This document shows, piece after piece, positions 50,701 to 59,290 of a stretch of DNA of 64,000 nucleotides (position 1 is its first letter; the number at the start of each line of letters is the position of its first letter). This stretch comes from Flexivirga alba. Its GTDB lineage: Bacteria > Actinomycetota > Actinomycetes > Actinomycetales > Dermatophilaceae. The stretch is from contig NZ_JBHSWH010000001.1 of the NCBI RefSeq assembly GCF_042661025.1, forward strand, positions 1,240,001 to 1,304,000, in the 5' to 3' direction. Both the position numbers and the translations under genes were made by a program. The notes below the pieces were generated by a model, which saw only the letters and a program-made list of their open reading frames with translations, made no database searches and was not told the DNA's origin.

Positions 50701-51588
50701 ATGGACATCGTGATCGGATCAGACCGACTGGCAGCAGCCGCAATCGAGGCGTCGGCTGGCTCCAGGGACGAGTTGATACGGAAGGACATCGCACCGTTAC
50801 ATAAAGCGTCCGCGCCGTTCCTGCGCAGTGACATCAATGGCATGTGCGAAATGGCCATCGTGACTCTGCTCCAGGCGACCGCCTATGGGTTGCCCGTAAT
50901 CCTGCTCCCGATCACCACGCTTGGTCGGTATCAGCACCAGACCCTGGTAGCCATGAAGGACGCCACGGTTGAAGACCTGGCCGGATCGACAGTTGGCGTT
51001 CGTTCCTGGAGCCAGACCACCGGCGTGTGGATGCGTGGATTTCTTTCCGAGGACTATGGAGTCGATCTGCGCGACGTGAGCTGGACTGTGTATGAGCCCG
51101 CGCACGTCGCGGCATTCACCGATCCGAAGTGGGTCACTCGCGCGCCAGAAGGAGTGAAGCTTCCAGTCGAATTCCTAGCAGGCAACGTCGATTTCGGGAT
51201 CATGGGCAACGAACTTCCCGATGACCAACGCGTTCGAACGGTGATCCCGAACCCTGCGCAGGCAGCCGAAGAGTGGTCCGTCCGTAACGGTTTCGCACCG
51301 ATCAACCACGTCATCGCGGTGACCGAGTCGTCGGCGAAGGAGTCTGCAGGCACGGTCCTTGCGGCATACGACGGGCTCAAGAGTGCGATTGACGCCGCAC
51401 GCCAACCCGGCCCCGTGGACTTCACTCCGTGCGGGTTCGACGCGTTGCGTGGACCCTTCACGCGTGCCGCTACATACGCGTTCGAGCAGGGCGTCCTCCA
51501 CGAGAAGGTCGATTTCGACGAAGTGGTCGAGCGCTCTTGTGCCGCGCTCGGTGTGGGCCGTGCGCGGCTAGGCGGACGAACCGCCTGA
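50701..51588 (+). CDS. 4,5-Dihydroxyphthalate decarboxylase-family protein (paralogue 3)
   Basis: 295 residues. GMCEMAIVTLLQATAYGLPVILLPITTLGRYQHQTL and GVRSWSQTTGVWMRGFLSEDYGVDLRDVSWTVYEPAHVAAF align with paralogues 1 and 2. It ends further from them than they from each other, with a shorter N-terminus (MDIVIGSDRLAAAAIEASAG). It is the last gene of the importer operon and overlaps the convergent membrane protein gene by 21 bases. Cytoplasmic, enzymatic role likely. Confidence 0.8.
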   Translation: MDIVIGSDRLAAAAIEASAGSRDELIRKDIAPLHKASAPFLRSDINGMCEMAIVTLLQATAYGLPVILLPITTLGRYQHQTLVAMKDATVEDLAGSTVGVRSWSQTTGVWMRGFLSEDYGVDLRDVSWTVYEPAHVAAFTDPKWVTRAPEGVKLPVEFLAGNVDFGIMGNELPDDQRVRTVIPNPAQAAEEWSVRNGFAPINHVIAVTESSAKESAGTVLAAYDGLKSAIDAARQPGPVDFTPCGFDALRGPFTRAATYAFEQGVLHEKVDFDEVVERSCAALGVGRARLGGRTA

Positions 51589-52197
51589 CGCGTCTCGGGC
51601 ATGGCGCCGTCGGTAGTAGGCGAACGTCACGGCTCCGAGCAACGGCCCCCAGGCGATGAGTGGCGCATACATCAGGATCGCCAGGACCCCCTGCCAGGTG
51701 TGCAGGTTGAGAAACCCGTCCGCCGGTATGGCGCCGCCGGTCAGCGTCCGCCCGAGTGCAAGCATCACCAGCGATTCGGTCCACAGGACGGTGAGGATGG
51801 TCGCGCCGATCGCTCCGGGAATGACGGCGGCAAGTGTCGGCACCCGTCGCCCTCCCAGGAACGGCACCCACCGCGGGAAGACCTCACCCCAGGTCGAGAC
51901 GAGCCCAATAGCGGTGAACGCCAACACTTCCGAGGCGATGGACAGCAGCACGACATACAGCTCGAGCGGGATCCACGAGGACAGGTTCCCGCCCGCGTTC
52001 ACCGGGCGACTCTTGATGATCGGTAGGTGCAGCGCGAACGCGGCGACCCGCCAGAGGCTTGCCGGCAGCACCGAAAGAGGCACCAGTAGCGCGGCCTTCC
52101 GCGCCCAGCGGGGCACGCCTGCCACCGGCTCGTGCGCACGAGCCCATGCCATACGTGCTCGGCCGCGATCTGCAGCAACAGCAATGGAATCCGTCAT
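51568..52197 (-). CDS. Four-helix membrane protein, hypothetical
   Basis: 209 residues from the ATG at 52197; GAAGGT lies upstream. Four hydrophobic segments are visible (ALLVPLSVLPASLWRVAAFAL, ELYVVLLSIASEVLAFTAIGLV, AAVIPGAIGATILTVLWTESLVML, WQGVLAILMYAPLIAWGPLLGAVTF), with a positively charged tail YYRRRHAR. No family recognised. Probably part of the FdhA-side transcription unit on the minus strand. Confidence 0.7.
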   Translation of the reverse strand: MTDSIAVAADRGRARMAWARAHEPVAGVPRWARKAALLVPLSVLPASLWRVAAFALHLPIIKSRPVNAGGNLSSWIPLELYVVLLSIASEVLAFTAIGLVSTWGEVFPRWVPFLGGRRVPTLAAVIPGAIGATILTVLWTESLVMLALGRTLTGGAIPADGFLNLHTWQGVLAILMYAPLIAWGPLLGAVTFAYYRRRHARDASGGSSA

Positions 52198-52287
52198 ACC
52201 TTCGACAGTGCCGCGCGGCTGCCGCCGTCGCCTCCCCGAAGGGCGCAGCGGCATCCCTCGCGCGAGTGAAATGCCGCTGCGTAGCCG

Positions 52288-53499
52288 TCAGGCGACCATG
52301 CCGTGCGGATCGATGACGTACTTCTTGGCCGCGCCCTTGTCGAAATCGGCGTAGCCCTGTGGTGCGTCGTCGAGGCTGATCTTCGTTGCGTTGACCGCCT
52401 TCGCGATCTGCGCCTTGTCATTGAGGATCAGGTTCATCAGCTGCCGGTTGTACTTCTTCACCGGACACTGACCGGTCGTGAACGAGTGCGACTTCGCCCA
52501 ACCGAGCCCGAGGCGTACGCCGAGCTGGCCGACCTTCGCGTTGTCGTCGACGGCGCCCGGGTCACCCGTCACGTAGAGACCGGGTATGCCGAGCGACGCA
52601 CCGGCCCTGGAGATGCTCATGATGTCGTTGAGCACCGTCGCCGGGGCCTCGCCCGCACCGGACCCGTGACCGCGAGCTTCGAAGCCGACGGCATCGACCG
52701 CCGCATCGACCTCGGGTTCGCCGACGATCTGCTCGATCTGGTCCTCGATCGACGCATCGGTGGACAGGTCGATCGTCTCGCAGCCGAAGCTCTGCGCCTG
52801 CTTGAGCCGGTCCGCGTTCATGTCGCCCACGATCACCACAGACGCGCCCAGCACCTGCGCGGCATGTGCGGCCGCAAGACCAACAGGCCCGGCACCGGCG
52901 ACATACACGGTGGATCCGGTGGTCACGCCCGCGGTGTACGCACCGTGATAGCCGGTGGGGAAGATGTCGGACAGCATGGTGAGGTCGAGGATCTTCTCCA
53001 ACGCCTGGTCCCGGTCGGGGAAGCGCAGCAGGTTGAAGTCGGCATACGGGATCATGACGTACTCGGCCTGACCCCCGATCCAGCCGCCCATGTCGACGTA
53101 GCCGTATGCCGCGCCGGCGCGAGCAGGGTTGACGTTCAAGCAGATTCCGGTCTTTCCTTCGTTGCACATCCGGCATCGACCGCAGGCGATGTTGAACGGC
53201 ACGGAGCAGATGTCGCCTTTGTTGACGAAGAGCACGTCGTCACCGGTCTCGATGACTTCGCCGGTGATCTCGTGCCCGAGGCTCTGCCCGATCGGCGCGG
53301 TCGTCCGACCGCGGACCATGTGCTGGTCACTGCCGCAGATGTTGGTCGTGACGAGCTTGAGGATCGCCGCGTGCGGCGCCTTCTTCTTCAGCTTCAGTCC
53401 GGACGAAACGTCCTCTGGCAATTCGAGTTTCGGGTAGTCGATCGATTCGACGGCGACCTTGCCCGCACCCTTGTAAACCACGACGCGATTTCCAGTCAT
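52288..53499 (-). CDS. fdhA: Formaldehyde dehydrogenase, glutathione-independent
   Basis: 403 residues. It matches Pseudomonas FdhA across its whole length: NICGSDQHMVRGRTTAPIG with catalytic Zn Cys55, LGHEITGEV, the structural zinc lobe CGRCRMCNEGKTGICLNVNPARAGAAYGYVDMG, GAGPVGLAAAHAAQVLGASVVIVGD for NAD, and GVRLGLGWAKSHSFTTGQ. It oxidises formaldehyde to formate without glutathione or mycothiol. Formaldehyde arises from O-demethylation of methoxylated aromatics, which may link it to the LigJ cluster (inference; FdhA is also common elsewhere in this group). Confidence 0.93.
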   Translation of the reverse strand: MTGNRVVVYKGAGKVAVESIDYPKLELPEDVSSGLKLKKKAPHAAILKLVTTNICGSDQHMVRGRTTAPIGQSLGHEITGEVIETGDDVLFVNKGDICSVPFNIACGRCRMCNEGKTGICLNVNPARAGAAYGYVDMGGWIGGQAEYVMIPYADFNLLRFPDRDQALEKILDLTMLSDIFPTGYHGAYTAGVTTGSTVYVAGAGPVGLAAAHAAQVLGASVVIVGDMNADRLKQAQSFGCETIDLSTDASIEDQIEQIVGEPEVDAAVDAVGFEARGHGSGAGEAPATVLNDIMSISRAGASLGIPGLYVTGDPGAVDDNAKVGQLGVRLGLGWAKSHSFTTGQCPVKKYNRQLMNLILNDKAQIAKAVNATKISLDDAPQGYADFDKGAAKKYVIDPHGMVA

Positions 53500-53728
53500 G
53501 GGTTGCGCTCCAATCTCAATCGATCACGGCCTTGTGTCGTGAGCTGGAGCTTCCAACGTAACTCCGGGAGCCGGAAGTATTCGCCGAATGGGAAACGAGC
53601 CTCGATCGCCGAGATGCCGGCGGTGGCAGTGGGGCCGGTGTTGCTCAACGCGGCGACGGTGACTTTGCCGCATCATGCGTGACACCAACCACGTGTCCAG
53701 GAACATTGGTCTTCGCCCCTGCGTCCGA

Positions 53729-55117
53729 TCAGGCGTGCGACTCGATCCAGCGCCGGTAATCGTCGCCCGTGGCGAGTTCGGCCAGTTCGTCAACCGGGCG
53801 GTGCTGCTCGTCCGCGATCAGCCCGGCGGTCACCTGCTGCAGGTGCGACGGCTGAGCGGCGAGAGCGGCAGGGGTCGGCGGGGCTGTGGGTGCCGAGACG
53901 GTGGCGAGCGGGTCGTCGGTTCGCGGCGTCGCCAGCGACAGGACGGCACTCACGTCCGGGGCAGCAGCGTCCCGCTTGGTCAACGGCGTGATACCCCAAC
54001 GCTTCTCGACGGTCGCGAGCAGGCTCGTATGGTCCAATGGCGTGCCGTCGGCTGGCACCCGGAAGATTGTCCCGGCCGGAATCAACGGGCTGACGAGCAC
54101 CGTGGGCACGCGTGGGCCGAGCCGGGTGAAGTCGAAGCCGAACTGTCCCACCGAGCTGTCCGGCGGCACCGCGCCCCACGGCGGCGAGACGTGGTCGTAG
54201 CAGCCGCCGTGCTCGTCATACGTGAGGATGAAAAGGGTTGATTCCCAGTCGGGTCCGTCATACAGGGCTCGGTAGACGTCGAGGATGAGCTGCTCGCCCA
54301 GGGCCACGTCGTAGTTGGGGTGTTGGCTGTTGCCGGTCGATCCCCACGACGGCTCCAGGAAGGCGTATGCCGGGAGCTTCCCGCCCGCTGCGTCGGCCTG
54401 AAAGTCCCGGAGCAGTCCGAAATTCGACGCCGGCGCGGCGCTGGTGTCAGGAAAGTCCAGCTTGGTCAGCGGAGCTTTGGTGTCGCCGTAGATCTTCCAC
54501 GGCACGCCCTTGTCGCTGAGTGCGCCGAAGATGCTCGGAACCGTGAACTTCTTGATCCGATCGTCCAACCGACCCTGGCTGGTGCCGGCGCAGGCAAACG
54601 CGCGGTTCGGCATGGTCATCGTCGGTGCCGCACCGAACCAGTGATCGCAGACCGCGAATCCCGTTGCCAATGCTGAGATCACCGGCAGTGTCGCGGGGGT
54701 GTGGCAGCCCATGATCATCGACTCGGTGGTCCCTGGGACGACATACCAACCCTTGCTGGAGTTGTCCTTGATCGCCTGGGCGTAGTCGGTGACGAACCCT
54801 TGCATCGGTGCCGTCGAGCCGGCGGCCGGCGGGGCCGTGCTGCCCCAGAGTTGGTTGTTGGTCGCCGCGTAGCCTTCGCCGGGGTCCGCGCCCGGCATGA
54901 AGTAGAGGTGCGGAGTGTCCGGTGTGAGCCGGTATGCCGGCACCGGCGTCCCGTCGCTGCCGGGACAGACCTCCCGCCCGGTGAGCCCCTCGAAGGGCTG
55001 GCCGGTCGGTGAGACGTTGCCCGAGTCGGCATACAGCCAACCGAGCAGGTGATCCAGTGAGCGGTTCTCCAGCATCAGCACGACGATGTGTTCGACAGTG
55101 TTCAGTCCGGTAGCCAT
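53729..55117 (-). CDS. Phospholipase C / acid phosphatase-type phosphoesterase (PF04185)
   Basis: 462 residues. VEHIVVLMLENRSLDHLLGWL, TMTMPNRAFACAGTSQG, FLEPSWGSTGNSQHPNYDVALGEQLILDVY and FILTYDEHGGCYDHVSPP are the PF04185 phosphoesterase blocks that bind two metals; the LENRS Asn/Ser and DEHGG Asp/His are intact. Actinobacterial family members are normally secreted by Tat (RR signal), but none is visible here; the protein starts MATGLNTVEHIVV directly. The product may be cytoplasmic or leave by another route. Substrate unknown (phospholipid or phosphomonoester). Confidence 0.87.
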   Translation of the reverse strand: MATGLNTVEHIVVLMLENRSLDHLLGWLYADSGNVSPTGQPFEGLTGREVCPGSDGTPVPAYRLTPDTPHLYFMPGADPGEGYAATNNQLWGSTAPPAAGSTAPMQGFVTDYAQAIKDNSSKGWYVVPGTTESMIMGCHTPATLPVISALATGFAVCDHWFGAAPTMTMPNRAFACAGTSQGRLDDRIKKFTVPSIFGALSDKGVPWKIYGDTKAPLTKLDFPDTSAAPASNFGLLRDFQADAAGGKLPAYAFLEPSWGSTGNSQHPNYDVALGEQLILDVYRALYDGPDWESTLFILTYDEHGGCYDHVSPPWGAVPPDSSVGQFGFDFTRLGPRVPTVLVSPLIPAGTIFRVPADGTPLDHTSLLATVEKRWGITPLTKRDAAAPDVSAVLSLATPRTDDPLATVSAPTAPPTPAALAAQPSHLQQVTAGLIADEQHRPVDELAELATGDDYRRWIESHA

Positions 55118-55156
55118 GCATCCAGCGTCCCGCGCAACGACCCGGCGGGGAAGGGC

Positions 55157-55939
55157 TCAGCCGCGGGCGGGCACCTGGCTCGCCGCGACCGCGGGACGCC
55201 ACTGCGACTTGCGCAACCGCCACGGCATCATCAGCGACTCGGCTTGCACGCCGAGCGACATCTTCGAGGTCCCCTCGGTGCGGTCGGTGAAATGGATGGG
55301 CACTTCGACGCTGCGCATCCCGGCGAGCGTGACGCGATGGGCCAGCTCCACCTGGAAGCTGTAGCCGTTGCTCAGCACCGTCTCCGGCTGGAGGACGCGC
55401 AGTGCGGCCGCGTCCCACGCCTTGAAGCCCGCTGTTGCATCCCGGACCGACAGGCCGAGGACGCTTCGGACGTAGCTGTTCGCCCCGGCCGACAACATCC
55501 GGCGGTGCCACGGCCAGTCCGCATCGACGCCACCGCCCGCGACATACCTCGAACCGACCGCAACCGCAGCATGATTCGCGGTCAGCGCAGTCACCATCGG
55601 CTGGATCGCCTCGATCGGGTGTGAGCCGTCGGCGTCCATCTGCACCACGACCTCGGCACAGGTGGACAGTGCCCACGCCATACCCGCGGCATACGCCCGG
55701 CCCAGGCCCTCTTTCCCGGGGCGGTGCAGCACCTGCACTCGGCCCTCGGTGGCTTGCGCGAACTCGTCAGCCAAGTCGCCGGTGCCGTCCGGGGAGTTGT
55801 CGTCCACGACGAGAACCCCGAGCCGTTCGGACGGCAACGCGAGCAGCCCGCACAGGAGGCGGCGCAGATTGTCCCGCTCGTTGTAGGTCGGCACGATCAC
55901 GACGACCTGGATGTTCTCAAGACCGGACGGAGGCATCAT
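55157..55939 (-). CDS. Polyprenol monophosphomannose synthase-like GT2
   Basis: 260 residues from the ATG at 55939 (MMPPSGLENIQ). GT-A type glycosyltransferase: VVIVPTYNERDNL, VLVVDDNSPDGTGDL with the DDN motif, AEVVVQMDADGSHPIEAI with the metal DAD, and RRMLSAGANSYVRSVLGLSVRDATAGFKAWD. This matches Ppm1/DPM1, which transfers mannose from GDP-mannose to polyprenyl phosphate on the cytoplasmic face. The product feeds GT-C mannosyltransferases; one such protein is encoded at 56890. Confidence 0.87.
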   Translation of the reverse strand: MMPPSGLENIQVVVIVPTYNERDNLRRLLCGLLALPSERLGVLVVDDNSPDGTGDLADEFAQATEGRVQVLHRPGKEGLGRAYAAGMAWALSTCAEVVVQMDADGSHPIEAIQPMVTALTANHAAVAVGSRYVAGGGVDADWPWHRRMLSAGANSYVRSVLGLSVRDATAGFKAWDAAALRVLQPETVLSNGYSFQVELAHRVTLAGMRSVEVPIHFTDRTEGTSKMSLGVQAESLMMPWRLRKSQWRPAVAASQVPARG

Positions 55940-55984
55940 CCGATCACAGTGCGCCGAGATGTGTGTAGCGCCGATGTATGCCGG

Positions 55985-56100
55985 GGCCTCGATACGCCTC
56001 CCCCGCTCCGGCACCCCACGAAGTTTCTCCCCTGCTGCGCTCCTCCGAATACTTCGCGGGGACCCCGCCCGCTCCTCCGCCACTCGACCAGCTTTGGCAA
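55985..56100. repeat. Degenerate intergenic repeat
   Basis: Between the mannose synthase and response-regulator genes. It contains GGCCTCGATACGCC, GTTTCTCCCCTGCTGCGCTCC and CACTCGACCAGC, which resemble the dispersed actinobacterial element seen at 17.1-17.3 kb. Copies here are not exact, and no boundary could be fixed. Confidence 0.4.
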
Positions 56101-56101
56101 C

Positions 56102-56776
56102 TCAGCTCGCGGCGACCATCCGGTAGCCCACGCCACGCACGGTCACGATCTCAGCAGTCGACCGCACGTCGTCGAGCTTGCGTCGCAGGCTCGCGACGTG
56201 CTGGTCGATGACGTTGCTCGCGGGCAGGCTGGCGAAGTCCCACGCGTGCTCGAACATCTGGTCGCGACGCAGCACCTCACCAGACCGCCTGGCGAACAAT
56301 TCGACCAGTGCGAACTCACGGGCGGTGAGGTCTGCACGGCCGAAAGGCGTTGTCACGTCACGCGATGCGGGGTCGACGACAAGATTTCCGACGGTCAGCG
56401 ACGTGGGCCGTTCGCATGCGCCACGTCGTAGCAAGGCCCGCAGGCGGGCGGTGAGCTCATCGAACGCGAATGGCTTCATCAGATAGTCGTCGGCACCGGC
56501 GTCCAGGCCGTCAACCCGGTCCTCGACGCTGCCGCGGGCCGTCAGCAGCAGCACCGGGCTCCAGATCGATTCCTCGCGCATCCGGCGGCAGACTTCGAGG
56601 CCGTTCAGCCCTGGCAGCATCACGTCGAGCACGATGACGTCGAAGGCTGTCTCCTGCGCGTGCCACAGGCCGTCGATTCCGTTGTGTGCCACCGTGACTG
56701 CGTAGTTCTGCGCCGTCAGGCCGCGCTGCAGCAGCGCCGCGAGTCGTTCCTCGTCCTCGACGATCAACACATGCAT
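56102..56776 (-). CDS. OmpR-family response regulator (orphan)
   Basis: 224 residues from the ATG at 56776. Receiver domain: VLIVEDEERLAALLQRGL, phospho-Asp in VIVLDVMLPGLNG near residue 51, and LMKPFAFDEL with the conserved Lys. The winged helix reads LTAREFALVELFARRSGEVLRRDQMFEHAWDF and VDQHVASLRRKLDD...VRGVGYRM. No kinase gene is adjacent on the same strand. It is closely similar to the regulator at 59291, so one kinase might serve both. It is divergent from the GT-C gene. Confidence 0.9.
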   Translation of the reverse strand: MHVLIVEDEERLAALLQRGLTAQNYAVTVAHNGIDGLWHAQETAFDVIVLDVMLPGLNGLEVCRRMREESIWSPVLLLTARGSVEDRVDGLDAGADDYLMKPFAFDELTARLRALLRRGACERPTSLTVGNLVVDPASRDVTTPFGRADLTAREFALVELFARRSGEVLRRDQMFEHAWDFASLPASNVIDQHVASLRRKLDDVRSTAEIVTVRGVGYRMVAAS

Positions 56777-56889
56777 GGTTCCGACACTGTCGCCTCTCAA
56801 GCTGTGCTGTCTCCGGGAGTGTCCTGGACGTAACTGGTATGGCGTCGGCGTACATCGATTTCTCATGATCGGCGGCCCACTGTGATCTC

Positions 56890-58431
56890 ATGCAACCCCC
56901 AGGATCGGTCATCGAGCCAGCCGCCCCCGGCGCCGTCCGACCGACCCCTGCACGCCTCGCAGCGCTCGAGCGCCACCGGCCGAGAGTCGCCGCGGCGCTG
57001 GTCTTCGCGGTCGCGCTGTTCTTCCGGCTCGGCGTCATTCTCCGCAAGGGCGGCATTCACGGCATCATGGGCTACGACTGCGGTGTCTACTTCGCGGGCG
57101 CTGACGCCCTGCTGCACGGCAGGCTGCCCTATCGCGACTTCACGATGGTGCATCCGCCTGGCATCACCCTCGCGCTGACGCCGTTCGCAGCACTGACGAA
57201 GGTCATGACCGACTGGCACGCGTTCGAGGTCGCGACGTTGGCCTTCTGCCTCATCGGCGCCACGGACGCCGTCCTGGTCAGCCTGGTCTGCCGACGTCTT
57301 GGCATCGCGACCCGAGGTGCCGTCGTTGCCGGATTGTTCTACGCCGTCTGGTACGGCTCGATCGGCGCCGAGTTCCAGGTGAAACTCGAGCCGCTGGGCA
57401 ACCTGCTGTTCCTCTGCGGACTGCTCGCGCTGCTACGCGACGAACGACGCTCGACGCGCTGGTCCGCGTTCTTGGCCGGGGCGGTCGTCGGGCTGCCGGT
57501 GGCGGTCAAGATCTGGTGGATCGTGCCCGTGCTGCTCGTCATCGGCTGGCACGGCATGCGCAGGGGCAGCGTGCGAGCGGGCGGTGAGGTCCTGCTAGGC
57601 GCAGCCGCGAGCGTCACGGCAGTCTGTCTACCGTTCTTCGTCGCTGACCCGTCAGGCATGTGGCGATCGGTCATCACCGGTCAACTCGGACGCCCGCGAA
57701 CCAAGCCGATCACCAAGCGGCTGGCCGACCTGAGCACGATCCCTGATCTGATGCGCCACCTGACAACCAGCGAGCTCCAGCTGATCGCCACGGCAGTCGT
57801 CGTCGGTTTGGCGACGCTCCTCGCTCTCGGCTGGAGGGGTAGTCGGCGCGCACGGTTCCTCAGCGTGGTCAGCGTCGTGCAACTCGGCGTGCTGCTCCTG
57901 TCGCCGTCCTGGTTCGGGTACTACTGCGACTACCTCGCAGTGGGTCTCGCGGTCACCGTCGGAGCAGCCGTGGTCGCGGTCCGTCGTCCGTCGCTGGTGA
58001 GCTCCCCTGCACGGCTGATCACGGTTGGCCTGCTCGCGATCACTGCGTTGGTGACGGTCGCCGGCACCACTGCGCCCACGACGTATGACGGCGCGGCGAA
58101 ACTCACGCGAGTCGTGAGCGGAGATCGTTGCGTGATGTCCAACAACCAGACCGTTCTGCTTCGCTTGGACGCGCTGAGCCGCGGCCTGGCCGATGGTTGT
58201 CCGAACTGGATCGACGTGTCGGGCCGGGACATGGGCCCGGACAGCCCGGCCGCGCTGAAGTCCGCACACAGCAACTGGACACTCGCGCTGCTGCGGTATC
58301 TGCGCTCCGGGGACGCGGCCGTGATGTGGCCGAACGACTACTACCCGGGCGTGCGCGCCGGCCTCCGGCAGGACGGTGTCCTCGCGCAGATCGGGCCGAA
58401 TGTCATCTATCGACACGGGTCGCATCCCTGA
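56890..58431 (+). CDS. GT-C type membrane glycosyltransferase, mannosyltransferase-like
   Basis: 513 residues with about 10 hydrophobic segments. GIMGYDCGVYFAGADALLHGRLPYRDFTMVHPPGITL has the Asp-bearing loop 1 characteristic of GT39/GT87-like lipid-linked sugar transferases, and FLVALGEVLLGAAAS-type helices follow. The C-terminal ~90 residues are a periplasmic domain (DRCVMSNNQTVLLRLDALSRGLADGCPNWIDVSG). It likely moves mannose or arabinose from a polyprenyl phosphate donor to a wall or lipid acceptor, consistent with the mannose synthase gene nearby. Confidence 0.8.
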   Translation: MQPPGSVIEPAAPGAVRPTPARLAALERHRPRVAAALVFAVALFFRLGVILRKGGIHGIMGYDCGVYFAGADALLHGRLPYRDFTMVHPPGITLALTPFAALTKVMTDWHAFEVATLAFCLIGATDAVLVSLVCRRLGIATRGAVVAGLFYAVWYGSIGAEFQVKLEPLGNLLFLCGLLALLRDERRSTRWSAFLAGAVVGLPVAVKIWWIVPVLLVIGWHGMRRGSVRAGGEVLLGAAASVTAVCLPFFVADPSGMWRSVITGQLGRPRTKPITKRLADLSTIPDLMRHLTTSELQLIATAVVVGLATLLALGWRGSRRARFLSVVSVVQLGVLLLSPSWFGYYCDYLAVGLAVTVGAAVVAVRRPSLVSSPARLITVGLLAITALVTVAGTTAPTTYDGAAKLTRVVSGDRCVMSNNQTVLLRLDALSRGLADGCPNWIDVSGRDMGPDSPAALKSAHSNWTLALLRYLRSGDAAVMWPNDYYPGVRAGLRQDGVLAQIGPNVIYRHGSHP

Positions 58432-58513
58432 CCGCCGCTGCTTCTCAGCGTCGTCTCAGCACCTTGCTGTCAGCATGAGGGTTCGACCACCAACATCTCC
58501 TTTGAGAGGTTCC

Positions 58514-59254
58514 ATGCTGCAGCACGATCCGCAGGTCTCAGAAAGCACGGACCGGCCCGTGCCGCACGCGCGTCCGGTGCCGCATCCGCAAGCGCTCGTT
58601 GTGACCGTGGTGCTCTGGGCCCTCGGGATCGGCATCGGCATAGCGGCGATGTCGATCGGCGCTCGCGGCACGGGTGAGTTCCAGCTGGACCGCACCATCG
58701 CGGCCGATCGGGGCACCCTGGTCTCCGACGTCAGTCGGGTGATCAACGTCGTCCTCGGCCCGGCGGTCGGACCCGTGTTGATGGTCCTGCTCTGCATCGT
58801 GCTCTGGCGGACCGTGGGCCGGATCGTCGCGCTGCGCGCGGGGGCTCTGACGCTCGGTGGGTGGTTGTCGATCGAGGTCTTCAAGATGCTCTTCCACCGG
58901 CATCGTCCGCCGACCTCCGGCGTGCACGCCCTCGTCGTGGAGACACAAGCGGACAGCTTCCCCAGCGGACACACCGCATTCACTGCAGCACTGGTCGCCG
59001 GCTTCTTCCTGGCGGTGGCCGGTCATCGCAAGCTGCAGCGGATCATCCTGCTGGTGGGGCTGCCGCTCGTGGTGATCGTCGCCGGCAGCCGACTGGTCCT
59101 CGGCGCCCATTACCTGGCGGACGTCGTGGCGGCACCGTTGCTGGCCTGGGGCACCATCGCGATCGCAGTCGCCTGCGGTCTCGCCGACCGCGGCAGTCCG
59201 ACCTTTCTGCCGCAGTGGTGGCACCAACTCGTCACCCGCCGCGCCGGGCAGTGA
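58514..59254 (+). CDS. PAP2-family membrane phosphatase
   Basis: 246 residues from the ATG at 58514 (GAGAGG upstream). The three phosphatase motifs are complete: K-x6-RP in KMLFHRHRP, PSGH in SFPSGHTAFT, and SR-x5-H-x3-D in GSRLVLGAHYLADVVA. Six helices. Members recycle undecaprenyl pyrophosphate or other lipid phosphates at the outer face of the membrane, which fits the lipid-linked sugar genes next to it. Confidence 0.88.
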   Translation: MLQHDPQVSESTDRPVPHARPVPHPQALVVTVVLWALGIGIGIAAMSIGARGTGEFQLDRTIAADRGTLVSDVSRVINVVLGPAVGPVLMVLLCIVLWRTVGRIVALRAGALTLGGWLSIEVFKMLFHRHRPPTSGVHALVVETQADSFPSGHTAFTAALVAGFFLAVAGHRKLQRIILLVGLPLVVIVAGSRLVLGAHYLADVVAAPLLAWGTIAIAVACGLADRGSPTFLPQWWHQLVTRRAGQ

Positions 59255-59290
59255 CCTCTGCGCAACCCAGGCGGTGGTATCCCTGGAGGT

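Noticed and set aside
41790..51588. The three decarboxylase-family paralogues read as ABC substrate-binding proteins
   Set aside because: They share the NMT1-like fold but have no signal peptide or lipobox, and a separate true solute-binding lipoprotein is present.
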